Positions 25,192 through 35,466 of a stretch of 64,000 bases of DNA are shown piece by piece. Origin of the DNA: Dermatemys mawii (taxonomy: Eukaryota; Chordata; Testudines; Dermatemydidae). The notes under the pieces are model-generated. The model had not been told where the DNA came from. It made no database searches and saw nothing but the letters and a program-made list of their open reading frames with translations. A program made the translations under genes and the position numbers. The DNA lies in the NCBI GenBank assembly GCA_007922305.1, contig ML677365.1, positions 15,312,721 to 15,376,720 of the forward strand. Reading direction: 5' to 3'. Every line of letters begins with the position of its first letter. Position 1 is the stretch's first letter.

Positions 25192-25485
25192 TGAAGTTGC
25201 TTACCTGTAACTATGGGAGCTCTTTGAGATATGTGCTATGTATTCCATATGTGGGTAAGCATGCACACCATGCACCAGAGATCAGCATTGGTCCGTGCCT
25301 GCATCGTTGCTCCCCTTGTGCTCCAAACCAAGGGCATAAGGAGCAGTGCACACCAACTGCATCTCCAGTTTCTCTTCTTACTGTGAATCAGATAAGATCT
25401 GAAGCAGAGGTGAGGAAGAGCAGGTAGTGGAATACACATAGGGACCATACATCATGAAGAACTTCCAGTTACAGGTAATTAACCT
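25192..25485. repeat. DIRS-derived terminal-repeat unit, about 290 bp
   Basis: The unit opens 'gttgcttacctgtaactatg' and closes 'ttccagttacaggtaattaa', which are inverted complements. It carries 'ctttgagatatgtgctatgt' and the reverse-sense 'cacatagggaccatacatca' near the other end. It looks like two DIRS termini joined head to head without internal genes. Confidence 0.6.
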
Positions 25486-25496
25486 CCATTTCTTAA

Positions 25497-25573
25497 TGAA
25501 TCATAGAATATCAGGGTTAGAAGGGACCTCAGAAGGTCATCTAGTCCAACCCCCTGCTCAAAGCAGGACTAAT
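25497..25573 (-). mobile_element. CR1 3' tail, antisense, ~77 bp
   Basis: The text 'tgaatcatagaatatcaggg', 'aaggtcatctagtccaaccc' and 'cctgctcaaagcaggac' is the canonical CR1 3' tail in reverse orientation. It separates two DIRS segments. Confidence 0.85.
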
Positions 25574-26187
25574 TCTTCTTTGAGTACTGGTCCTTATGAG
25601 TATTCTAGATGTGGGTGACTGATGAGCAATATTTAAACAGGAGAGGAGGAGCAAGGATGCAGTTGATATAGGTGGTAGTAATATTTCAGTTCCTACAGTT
25701 CTCCAGAGGTGGCTTGAACTAATGCAAAATGCTTCATGAACGTATGGATAGCACTCCAGATGGCCGCCCTACATATATGTTCAGTAAAGATACCTCTTGA
25801 AGAGATGCTCTTGAGGCTGCTTATGCCCTAGTGGAATGGACTCTTACTCCATCCAGGGAAGGAATATATAGTAACTGGTAACACAGAATGATGCAGCCAG
25901 AGATCCACTTAGAGAATCACTGAGCAGATAATGCTTGCCCTCACGACTATCCACTGTAGAGATAAATAGTTTTTGTGATTTTCTTGTTTGCTTTGTCCTT
26001 TGCTAGAAGAATGCCATAGCATGAATAACGAAGCATGAAGTTCTGGGAAGAATACAGGACACGTTGATTTATGTGAAACTCAGAATTTACTTTATGAATG
26101 AATTTTGGGTGAAGGCGTATTAAAAATAGTGTATGGTGGGTCAGGTGCTCCCAGTTCACTCACCCTTCTATCTGATGTAATGGCAAC

Positions 26188-27104
26188 TTAAAAGGCAATC
26201 TTCATAGAAAGATGAGTCGTAAAACATGTGGCCAGTGGTTCAAATGGTGGTCTGTAAAATACTGACAGCACAAGGTTAAGATTCCATTGCGATGCAGATT
26301 TCACCACCAGTGGGAATGTCGTAACATGGAACTTCAGGAATCTAATTCTTGTTGGGTGAGTAAAAACAGAATATCCCTCTACCAGAGGGAAGGCACTGAT
26401 TGCAGCTAGACCGATCTGCAAGTAACTAGTGGAAAGCCTTGAAGTTTTCAAGGACAGGAGATAATTGATTACATTGTGACTAGATAGAGAAATGCCTCTA
26501 TTTAGTCAGAAAACATTTTCTGGTTGAATATTTCCTACTTTGAAAAAAAGACTACATGATCATGAAACTTTGAGCATGAATGTTCTAGGTCTGTTGCCCT
26601 CCTGAACACCAGATCATGAAGGGGGACTGGCTGGAATGTCGGATCTTTCCATTCTTGGGAGTAATGGATATTGATGGGAGGACAGGCTGACTTTGCAGAA
26701 GGTCCAGAAACCAGAATTGTATGGGTCAGCTGGATGCTATGAGAATGACCTGAGCTATGTCATAGCAAATCTTCCACAAAACTTGTGTAGCAAATGGATG
26801 GGAGGAAAGGCATATGTGAGCTATCCTGTCCCGGGTAATAGAAGGCCATTGCCCCTGCGGCAGTAAATGGTGAACTACATATTCATTTGGGATGAGAACA
26901 GATCCCAAGAAGGTTTTCCCTACTGTGTGCATGATTCAGGACAGAATTGTACATCTCCCACTCATTTTCTGTGGAGAGGTGCCTGCTGAGATTGTCTTCT
27001 AGAGAAATCTGTGCACCTGGCAGGCATGCAGCCAGCACAGTTATATGGTTTCTGATGCACCAATTCCATAAATTCATTGCTTCAGAGAAGGGATTTTGCT
27101 CCAA
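26188..27104 (-). pseudogene. DIRS RNase H tail and tyrosine recombinase remnants
   Basis: At 27104-26883 the peptide WCIRNHITVLAACLPGAQ then LSRHLSTENEWEMYN is a clear DIRS RNase H terminus (IRNHITVSAxHLPG...LADxLSR). At 26451-26188 the recombinase segment SVFTHPTRIRFLKF plus QWNLNLVLSVF follows. Frames between are broken. Confidence 0.7.
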
Positions 27105-27899
27105 CTTGTTTACGTAAAAGAGCCATCATGCTGTTTGACATTATTTGAACATGACATCCTAGTGGGATGAACACACTGCAGGCCAGACAACCGACTCTCA
27201 GTTCTCAGAGGTTGATGTGTATTCTGGCCTGACAAGGAGTCCAAATTACTTGTGTGGTGTGATTAGGCTGCCTAATAAGGTATGCCTCTGTGACAACAGT
27301 CACATCTGGTGAGGTTGTGCTGAAAACAATTCTCACATGTACTTATTCCGGGTTCATCCACGAGGCAAGATGACTATTGTTATTTTGGTGTTTATGTGGT
27401 CTCTGTTTTCTGGATAAATGGACCAGACTCAGGCTCGTAGGCAAGTTAGGTCAAGTCTGGCAAAGAGTGTTACGTAAGTACACAGTGCCATGTAGCCTCA
27501 TAGGAAAAGGCAGACTGACGGAGTCTGTGGTCTGAAAGAGACTTGTCTTATCAAATTGTTCAGGTCTCGAATATATCTGTAGGGACGCAGGCCCTTGCTG
27601 AGGTCAAATCTAGGGTCACTCCTATTCAGTCCTTTGAGAGTCAATGCTGACTTTTCGTTGTTGACACAGATTCCGAAGGCTGCCAGAAGATGGAGCAAAA
27701 AAAGCCACCGGCTGGACCTCCTGACTGGAGTGACCCACTTAGTCATCTACAGAAACAGGATTCCATGCAGCAACAAGAAGAAACTGGAATGGGGTTGATC
27801 CATACTGCTCCCTATGCCCTTGGTGTAGAGTATGAGGAGAGCAACTGTGTGGGCACAGACCAATGGACACTACTTGCTAGAAATCTCTGCCCTCAGGTG

Positions 27900-28009
27900 C
27901 AGGGCCACCTTAACTTTTTTGTTGCCCTAAACGGAAAAAAGTGGGGGCTAAAGGAGCGAGGGAGGGATCGCATGGCAAAAAGAGTGAGGGAAGGAACGGA
28001 AGACCCCCG

Positions 28010-28047
<38 letters not shown>

Positions 28048-28165
28048 AGGGGCGGCCGCGGCTTGGCTGGAGGAGCGGGCGGGGGTGGCGCAGCCGGAAT
28101 GCCACCCCTTACAGAGTGCCACCCCAGGCATCTGCTTGATGTGCTGGTGTCTGGAGCCGGCCATG
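27900..28165. mobile_element. hAT MITE with exact 8-bp target duplication
   Basis: The 266-bp element begins CAGGGCCACCTTAA; its other end reads in complement CATGGCCGGCTCCAG. It is flanked by CTCAGGTG on both sides (27892-27899 and 28166-28173), a perfect 8-bp duplication. It contains a 36-base C run at 28010-28045. It interrupts the DIRS copy. Confidence 0.85.
28010..28045 (+). repeat. Homopolymer: 36 consecutive C
   Basis: The run is directly visible inside the hAT MITE. Its true length is likely uncertain because such runs are error-prone in any sequencing chemistry. Confidence 0.9.
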
Positions 28166-28529
28166 CTCAGGTGAATGGTGCACATGCATATCCCATGTGT
28201 GAAATACGCAAAGGGACCAGCACTCAAAGAAGAACTGGTTCACAGGGCTTCCATTAGTTTTAAAAGCAAAACATTTGCTATAGGCTTTTGTAGCTTGCCC
28301 CAAAGAAGGGCCTACAACACCAATTAACAGACATACTGATCTAAATTTTATTGCAGACAACAGACTTTATATGATAATAGATTCTACAAGAAACACAAAG
28401 GCCTAGAGGCAAATATAGTACTATACTCAATAAAATTCCATTTATTTTTAACCTATGTCAATAAGTATAACACAAAAATGAAGTGAAAGATTATCTGTCA
28501 CTGTTTCATAGTGTAAGTTTAGTACTCAC

Positions 28530-28654
28530 CAATATTGGGGAAACTTAAGCAGTTTGCCATAAACAGCAGTACTAAAGGAGGGGATAATTGGAGTAGGTAA
28601 GCAGTATGATCCTCTAATGTCCAAAGATGTCAATCCTGCCTGAAAACCAAATAT
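28530..28654 (-). CDS. BLTP1: BLTP1 exon
   Basis: The exon is 125 nt, with acceptor cttgtttcag and donor tattg|gtgagta. It encodes 41 residues, IFGFQAGLTSLDIRGSYCLP then TPIIPSFSTAVYGKLLKFPQ and Y, and ends with TG in phase 2. It begins in phase 0, matching the exon at 35466-35272, and its TG pairs with the G that opens the exon at 909-725. No frame defect is seen. It sits between a dense DIRS cluster and an LTR. Confidence 0.85.
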
Positions 28655-28863
28655 CTGAAACAAGAAAAAAGGTCAAATTATATATTGATATAAGATTTAA
28701 CAAGCATAAGATTAGATCTACCAGTTTCAATTTTTTCTTTACAATAACTATACATTGAAATCTTCCTAATTTTCAATCCAACTCCCCAAAATTTCAACTT
28801 GTTAAAATGAAACTAAACAAACATAAAATAATTATGAATTATAATTAGAGAATACTTTCCCAG

Positions 28864-29249
28864 TGTCACGGGCGGTGGACGAGTCCCGTTCCCACACCCC
28901 CCACTTCCTGGGATTCACAGCGATTCTTAGCCAGCCAGTAGATCAGAAGGTTTATTTGAGATGCCAGGCACACAATCCCACTTAGAGCTGTCAATACAAA
29001 CAGGCCCCCTTGGCCCGGCCCTTCTGGGGGGCAGGGAGATGAGACCCCGAATCCGGGTTCCCCACCTGCTTCCTCAGCCAGCGTCTAATCCCTTTTCAAA
29101 AAACTCCAACATCTACCTGCCCTTTGTTCCCTTGCCAGCCCCAAGGTGTCAACTCCCCTCCCCCTCCATCTCAGGTTACAGCTCCAGGTTTCCAGGTCAG
29201 AGTACCTTAGCCTCAGGAGTCATGTCCACCCTTCTCCCTACTTGTCACA
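28864..29249. mobile_element. Solo LTR with perfect 5-bp target duplication
   Basis: The 386-bp insert starts TGTCACGGGCGG and ends CTTGTCACA. CCCAG flanks it on both sides (28859-28863 and 29250-29254). It is GC-rich relative to the intron and includes a pyrimidine-rich centre, consistent with an antisense LTR. No coding sequence adjoins. Confidence 0.85.
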
Positions 29250-29254
29250 CCCAG

Positions 29255-30040
29255 CACACACAAAACCTGAAAATTCCTCATGTCCAAGTTCTCTCCAAAA
29301 ACAAAATGTGTGTTTTATTTTGAGAAATATATCTGTTGAAAAAAAATTCTTGAAATTTATTTTAATTCACCCATTAAGATTTAATCATCATCCCACATTC
29401 TTCCTTACAATATCATATTGTTGTTATTTTTATTGTCATAGCAGCTAGAAGCTCTAATCATAGACCACTGTCCCATTGCTGTACGTACTGCACAAACACA
29501 AAAACAAGGTACTTACAATCTAAGTACAAAACAAGAGACAACAAATGGATACAGATAGACAGGGAGTACAAAGAAATAATGAGACAATATCGGTCAGCAT
29601 GATAGGCTGTGTTCTCAGCAAAAGAATAGGGACACATGAAATGGATTTTGGTGATGAGGCAGGAGAGGGGATTGCAGGGCAGACCTTGAGATGAGAGAGA
29701 GGAGCAAAGAGTAAAGGAAATAAAAGTGTGAAATGGAGGGAATCAACAATCATATCAATGGAGGAAGGGGAAAAGAAAGGCAGAAAGAAGAGAGAGCTGA
29801 GAGCAGATGAGAAGTCATCAAACAATGATAAACCTGAAGGCATAGAACGACTGAGAGGATTTTTATTTTATTTTTTTTTTGAGTCGGGGAGGCTAATGGA
29901 TGGTGTTGAAAGATATCATGTGATTGTCGGAGAGGAGGAAGTCAGCAAAAGAGAGATAAGTGACAGATTGGTGAAGAAGATCAGGAGAAGTGAATGGCTC
30001 TTTCAATAAGTGGGAGACTTGACCCAGGCCTGGAAATCAA
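29255..30040. other. Intron sequence with an old SINE/LINE-like stretch at ~29435-29560
   Basis: The phrase 'gctgtacgtactgcacaaac' then 'ggtacttacaatctaagtac' resembles the amniote MIR/L3-type 'gcactgtacaaacac...gagcttacaatctaa' block. The 29660-30000 part is purine-rich. Nothing else is supported. Confidence 0.4.
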
Positions 30041-30044
30041 ATGA

Positions 30045-30548
30045 AGATGACAGGTGTAATCGGTTGAATCACAGAAATCCCTCTGTTACTACAAACTGAT
30101 GTGCTGAGACTACCTCTGAGCCTGCTTTCCCTACCAGCCTGGGACTTCAGAACCCTGCCTTCGTTTAGCCTGCTACAAACAAAGACCTGGGTTTGAATCA
30201 TGTCCTCCAAACACTGCAGGCTTAACTGACAGCAGCTTAAGAAGTGTTCCTGTCTCCAACACTCAGGTACCCAGCTCCCAATGCGGTCCAAACCCCAAAT
30301 AAATCCATTTTACCCTGTATAAAGATTATACAGAGTAAACTCATAAATTGTTTGCCCTCAATAACACTGATTGAGAGATATGCACAGCTGTTTGCATCCC
30401 TCCCAGGTATTTATACATACTCTGGGTTAATTAATAAGTAAAAAGTGATTTTATTAAATACAAAAAATAGGATTTAAGTGGCTCCAAGTAATAACAGACA
30501 GAACAAAGTGAATTACAAAGCAAAATAAAATAAATCATGCAAGTCGAA
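30045..30548 (-). mobile_element. LTR-retroelement relic, first part (split by Harbinger)
   Basis: The stretch from 'actgatgtgctgagactacc' through 'aagtgattttattaaataca' is a block I recognise as a dispersed turtle LTR-element sequence in antisense. It breaks off exactly where the Harbinger end begins at 30549. A plausible continuation follows at about 33330-33655. Confidence 0.5.
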
Positions 30549-33325
30549 GGCTTGGTCTACACTACGCAGTTAGGTGAATTTAGCCGCGTTAAGTCGATTT
30601 TAAACTCAATCTGTCCACACAACCAACCCCATTTTGTCAACTTAAAGAGCTCTTAAAATCGACTTCTGTACTCCTCCCTGGCGAGGGGATTAGCGCTAAA
30701 ATCGACATTGTTGGGTCAAATTTGGGGTAGCGTAGACGCAATTTGACGGTATTGGCCTCCGGGAGCTATACTAGATTGCTCCATTGTGACTGCTCTGGAC
30801 AGCACTTTCAACTCAGATGCACTAGCCAGGTAGACAGGAAAAGTCCCGGGAACTTCTGAATTTCATTTCTTATTTGGCCAGCGAGGCGAACTCATCAGCA
30901 CAGGTGATCATGCAGTCCTAGAATCAAAAAAAAGCTCCAGCATGGACCGAATGGGAGACACTGAATCTGATCGCTGTATGGTGAGAAGAATCTGTGCAGG
31001 CAGAACTCCGTTCAAAAAAAAGAAATACCAATATATATATGCCAAATGGATAGAGGCTACTCCAGGGCAACACAGCAGTGCCAGGTGAAAATTAAAGAGC
31101 TCAGCCAAGCCCACCAGAAAAAACAAAGGAGGCAATCGGCCGTTCCGTGTCACAGCCTCATACATGCCGCTACTATGATGATCTGCATGTAATTCGGGGG
31201 AAAGGGGGACCCTACCACTACCCCACCACTGTCCGTGGACACCTACAAAGGGGAAGTCTCACACAACAGGGAGGAGGAGGAGGAGAAGGACAGTACACAG
31301 CAAGCAAGCGGTGAATCCGTTCACACTGACAGCCAGGAACTGTTCATCTCCCTGGAGCCAATACCCTCCACACCCTCCCAAGGTGGGCTGCCAGACCATG
31401 ACACCGGAAAAGGCACTTCTGGTGAGTGTATCTTCATAAATACAATACACGGTTTAAAAGCATGTGTTTTTAATGATTCATTTGCCCTGAAGACTTGGAG
31501 TACATTCATGGACATACAGCTACTGGAAAAGTCTGTTAATATGTCTGGGGAGGGAGTGGGAATCCTCGAGGGATCTCTCCATGAAGCTCTCCTGAGCTAC
31601 TCTGAAAGCCTTTGCAGAAGGTTTCTTGGTAGGGCTGCCTTATTCCGTCCTCTGTGGTAGGACACTTTACCGTGCCAAGCCAGTAGCAAATACTCTGGAA
31701 TCATTGCAGCACAAAGCATTGCATCAAATGATGCTGGGTTTTGGGTGCATTCTAGCAATATTTGTTCTTTATCTCTCTGTGTTAGCCTCAGGACAGTGAT
31801 ATTATTCATGGTCACCTGGTTGAAATAGGGGAATTTGTTTCAGGGGACATTCAGAGGTCCCCGTACATGCTGAGCTGTTTGCATTTGGCTAAAAGAGCTC
31901 ATCCCTAATAGCCATGCGGTGTGGGGAGCGGTGAAGCAATCATCCCAGAGAACTGGGTAGAAGGGTGTACTGCACATCCACCCAAAAACCGCAGCTCCTC
32001 CTTTTAAATGGCCAACCCAACAGGCATTGCTTGGTATGGGAAAGGAGGGTGCTGCAGTTTGAAAACCATTCCCACATGTTATGAAGGCAGAAGAAGTCGA
32101 ACCCCGCATGCCCCTTGGGCTTACCATGGCTGCCTGCAAGCTGAATTCTGTTGCTCAGTCTTGTGTGATGTCTCACACCACACCAGGAGGCACGCAATAT
32201 AAAAGGCAAAATGCAACCTTGTTCCAAAAGAATATGTGCTGTGAATCACTTGATTCACTGTGGAAGAGTCTCCCTTTTGTTCCCTAAAATGTATCTCTTT
32301 AAATTCTACTCTCCCTTTTTTTCCTCCCGCAGGTGCAAATGTTTCTACACTCCCCATATCATCTCCGTCCCAGAGGCTCTCTCAGATTAAAAGGCAAAAA
32401 AACCCCACACTCGCAATGACATGTTTTCCAAGCTCATGCAGTCCCACCACACTGATAGAGCACGGCTGAATGCATGGAGGCAAACAATGGCAGAGTCTTG
32501 AAAAAAATTCAGTGAGTGCAATGAGACTAGGCAGAAGCGTGATGAGAGGAGGCAGGATGCCATGCTCAGGCTAATGGAGGAGCAAATGGTTTCTCAGGTT
32601 TCTGGTGGATCTGATGTGGGAAAGGCTGCCTGAGAACAGACCACCACCGCTGCTCCGGTATAACCACATTGCCCTCCTCCCCAAGTTCCATATCCTCCTC
32701 ATCCAGACACCCAAGAACGTGGGGGAGGCTCCGGACACCCAGCCACTGCACCGCAAAGGTTTGCCCACGCAGCAGAAGGCTGGCATATCCTAAGTTTTGA
32801 TCTGTAGTGTGGTCTTGTCCTACCCTCCTCCTCAACCCCAACCATTCCTTCCCTCCTCCCCCATGCCACCCGGGCTACCTTGTGAGTTATCTCCCTATTT
32901 TTGTCATCACAGCAGCCCCCACAGTAGATTTGCCCATTCCAAATTGATTCCCAACTGACCAGTATCTGTCAGGCGTTGCAAGCTTGCAGAGGGCTACCTC
33001 CAGTCACTTCTCAACTAACAGGGCTGCTCTCATTTTGGTATTCTTGCGCTTCAGAATGGGGGAAAGCAAGTCACAAATTTCAAGGAAAGTGGCCTTATGC
33101 ATGCAAAAGTTTCGAAGTCACTGGGAATCATCCCCCATCTGCAACATGATGAGGTCCCACTTTGTGCTTGTTTCCCAGGCCCAGAATCAGCGTTCCATGG
33201 CATGAACCTGGCCCAATGCCACCATGATATCCTAACTGCCACATTCCGTGCTTTGAGTCCATGCATGACTCAGAGCTTTACAGGTGCCAGCCATTGTTCA
33301 CATGCTACTTTGAATCTCCCTGGGT
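30549..33325 (+). mobile_element. Harbinger DNA transposon copy carrying a Myb/SANT-like ORF, right end unclear
   Basis: The left end GGCTTGGTCTACACTACGCA matches the Harbinger-type terminus also seen at 56144 (GGCCACGTCTACACT). The inside keeps remnants of the second Harbinger gene. No matching right terminal repeat is visible, so the right boundary near 33325 is an estimate from where the flanking LTR-element relic resumes. Confidence 0.7.
31235..32600 (+). pseudogene. Harbinger Myb/SANT-like accessory protein remnant
   Basis: The frame from 31235 contains REEEEEKDSTQQASGE, then DSQELFISLEPIPSTPSQGG and GKGTSGE. About 900 bp later a second coding block resumes with ANVSTLPISSPSQRLSQIKR (32336-32396). 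This is the acidic linker and basic C-terminal part of the SANT-domain protein that partners the Harbinger transposase. Two exons are separated by what was the element's intron. Stops break both, and the N-terminal SANT domain is degraded. Confidence 0.65.
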
Positions 33326-33660
33326 AGACTTCTTATGTAGATTGCAGTCTTCCAAGTTTCCATTGTCCATTAAGTGTTTCTTGATTAGGCACTTGACTTG
33401 CAAAATTCCTTTCTAAAGAAGCTAACCAAATACCTTACTAAGGCTACTTAAAATCAGACAAGTACACAGCCAATATTCGTAACTTCAAATACAAAAATAA
33501 CACATGCATAAAAATAGGACGAATATATTCAGCAGATAATAACCTTTACAGTGATATGTTACATGGCATATGTAGCATAAAACATATTCCAGTTATGTCA
33601 TATATACATTCATAAGCATATTTCCATAAAGCATTTTGGGGTGCAACATCACAACAGGGT
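33326..33660 (-). mobile_element. LTR-retroelement relic, second part
   Basis: The sequence 'cacttgacttgcaaaattcc' to 'catttccataaagcattttg' and 'ggggtgcaacatcacaacag' is a block I recognise alongside that at 30045-30548 in turtle repeats. The two parts would be one relic split by the Harbinger insertion. Confidence rests on memory of the repeat. Confidence 0.4.
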
Positions 33661-35271
33661 GAGGAAATACACAGTTAAGGGGTCAGATGAGTGAGAGAGA
33701 GAGAGAGAGCCAGGAGTCAAAATCAGAGAAGCAGGCTGAAAGTGGAGTCCTAGGTGAATGGTAGATGACAGCAACAAGGAGGGAGAGAGGCGAGGAGAGT
33801 TGAAAGAGGAGAAAATGGGAAGTGGGGGAGAGAGGGGTTTATCATAGTACACTTTATATTTAATACGAATTAAGCACAATGCAGATATCCATTGTTTCAT
33901 AGTTAGAATAATATTTTTACAAAAACAGTGGGCTTTAATGGCAAAAGTAGCGTTTTTTTTCAAACCTTTTTGTTATTTTGAATTAAATGTGATGATTTAA
34001 AGTACATTCTACACAGTATATTACAATTGTTCTTTAATTTTTTTCTGTACTACTGTGAAAATTAATTATTGTGGAGCTGAATCTTTTCAATACGTGTTGC
34101 TACACTTCCTGTAAGAGTACAAATCATATGTTTACACTAAAACTGGCAGATAAAAACAATAGACTTAATTCTGCTCCCATCAACTCTATGGGAGCAGAAG
34201 TGGACCCTTCAGTACCAAAAACATCAAGGGTTTTCTTTAACATTCATATATTAACTTTGGGGAAAGAAAAAAACCTAAGTAAAATTTAAAAAGCATTTAG
34301 GAGAGTTGAATGTGATATTGCTGTCCCAATTATTTTAAATGTGATATGAGATGAATATTTCATTCTAGAAATCTGAAAATTTGCCATATTATTAGCCAAC
34401 ACAGTATTACTGTTTTACAAGGACATTCTAAGAATTTCATTCCTTGGATGGCTGTTACGGTATACGTAGACAAGTGCTGTGGAAACTCAGCCTTCTGTAT
34501 GGTTTCAAAAAGAGTCAGTAAAAGTTAGTTGTAATATTAATAGTCATTACAGTAAATTATTATATTATGGTAGTACTCAAAGACCCTCAAATGATTCTAA
34601 CAATTGCACTTGGCCTGGCAGGAAACTAACTCTCCTGATGATCCAAAGGGGTCAGAGTTTCAATAGATTCTTCTAAAATCTTAGCAGATGCCAATTGCAC
34701 ATTCTCAAATTGATTTTTTTAATGGATTTTTGCAATCTCAACCTAACAAAACAGCCTCCTCCTCACTAAAGGATATTAAAATGCAACGTTCAGAGCTTCT
34801 TCTCCCTTACTCAACGGTCTGGAGTTAACGTTATGCAAAAAGATGTTAAAATGTGTGGCTTACTGTAATCAAGACCAAATATTACCATAATTTTCTACTG
34901 AACATGTTTGTCATAGCACCTTACAGGACGTATAAAGATAATTTGTTACAAATGTATTAACTATATTGGTATTAAATTTAATTTTGCAAAGATTTCTGCC
35001 AAATAATTTGAATAAACAACAATAATAAAAAATTAGCTCCCTGACGCTTCAGCTTGTACTCCTTACAAAGGTGGAATTCTCATTCAAGTAATAGGAAATT
35101 TTGCCTAAGTTAAGAGTGCAAAACCAAGCCCTTGATATTTGCAATACACCTCTTTGGCAAAACTGAACATGCCACAGGAGATCACAACCCTTAGAATCTA
35201 GGATTGTCTGTATTTGTAGTAATTCTTTTCAGTGTTATTTAATAAAAAATATATTTCATATTTTCTTTTAC
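33661..35271. other. Intron sequence, nothing recognised
   Basis: A short (GA)n-like tract lies at about 33690-33710 and a purine-rich stretch extends to 33840. The rest is AT-rich without elements I can name. Confidence 0.5.
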
Positions 35272-35466
35272 CTTAAGGTAGCAGTGTGCATAACAGTAAT
35301 GAAGCAGGTTATCGGAAGGTTGGCTAAGGCTGCTGACTGTTTGCACAAGTTGTTCCGCATACATTGGCACAGAATGTTCCAGGTTAATTTTGTCCATCAA
35401 TATTCTAATAGCAGGCAAAGGCCGTAAAGGCTGGAAGCTTGTAGCATTTAACAAACCACTTGCACT
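35272..35466 (-). CDS. BLTP1: BLTP1 exon
   Basis: The exon is 195 nt (65 codons), phase 0 at both ends. The acceptor is ctttctag and the donor ccttaag|gtaaaag. It starts SASGLLNATSFQPLRPLPAI, continues RILMDKINLEHSVPMYAEQL and ends HYCYAHCYLK. The Pro-rich FQPLRPLPAIRILMD segment is one of the stretches by which I recognise the family. It would follow GQK of the 41264-41095 exon, or the candidate exon at 38491-38396. Confidence 0.88.

Larger units (their letters stand above)
25574..28240 (-). mobile_element. Second DIRS copy, internally deleted
   Basis: The ends 'ttcttctttgagtactggtc' and 'gaccagcactcaaagaagaa' are near-perfect inverted complements. The inside keeps a recombinase piece (26451-26188 complement: YSVFTHPTRIRFLKF, SQWNLNLVLSVF), an RNase H tail (27104-26883: NHITVLAACLPGAQ, LEDNLSRHLSTENEWEMYN) and an RT connection segment (27746-27498: AFGICVNNEKSALTLKGL, YIRDLNNLIRQV). 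The gag and most of the RT are missing. A hAT MITE is inserted at 27900-28165. Confidence 0.8.

Noticed and set aside
27690..28257. Poly-Pro and poly-Gly open frames
   Set aside because: They translate the C36 run and its flanks within a hAT MITE, not a gene.
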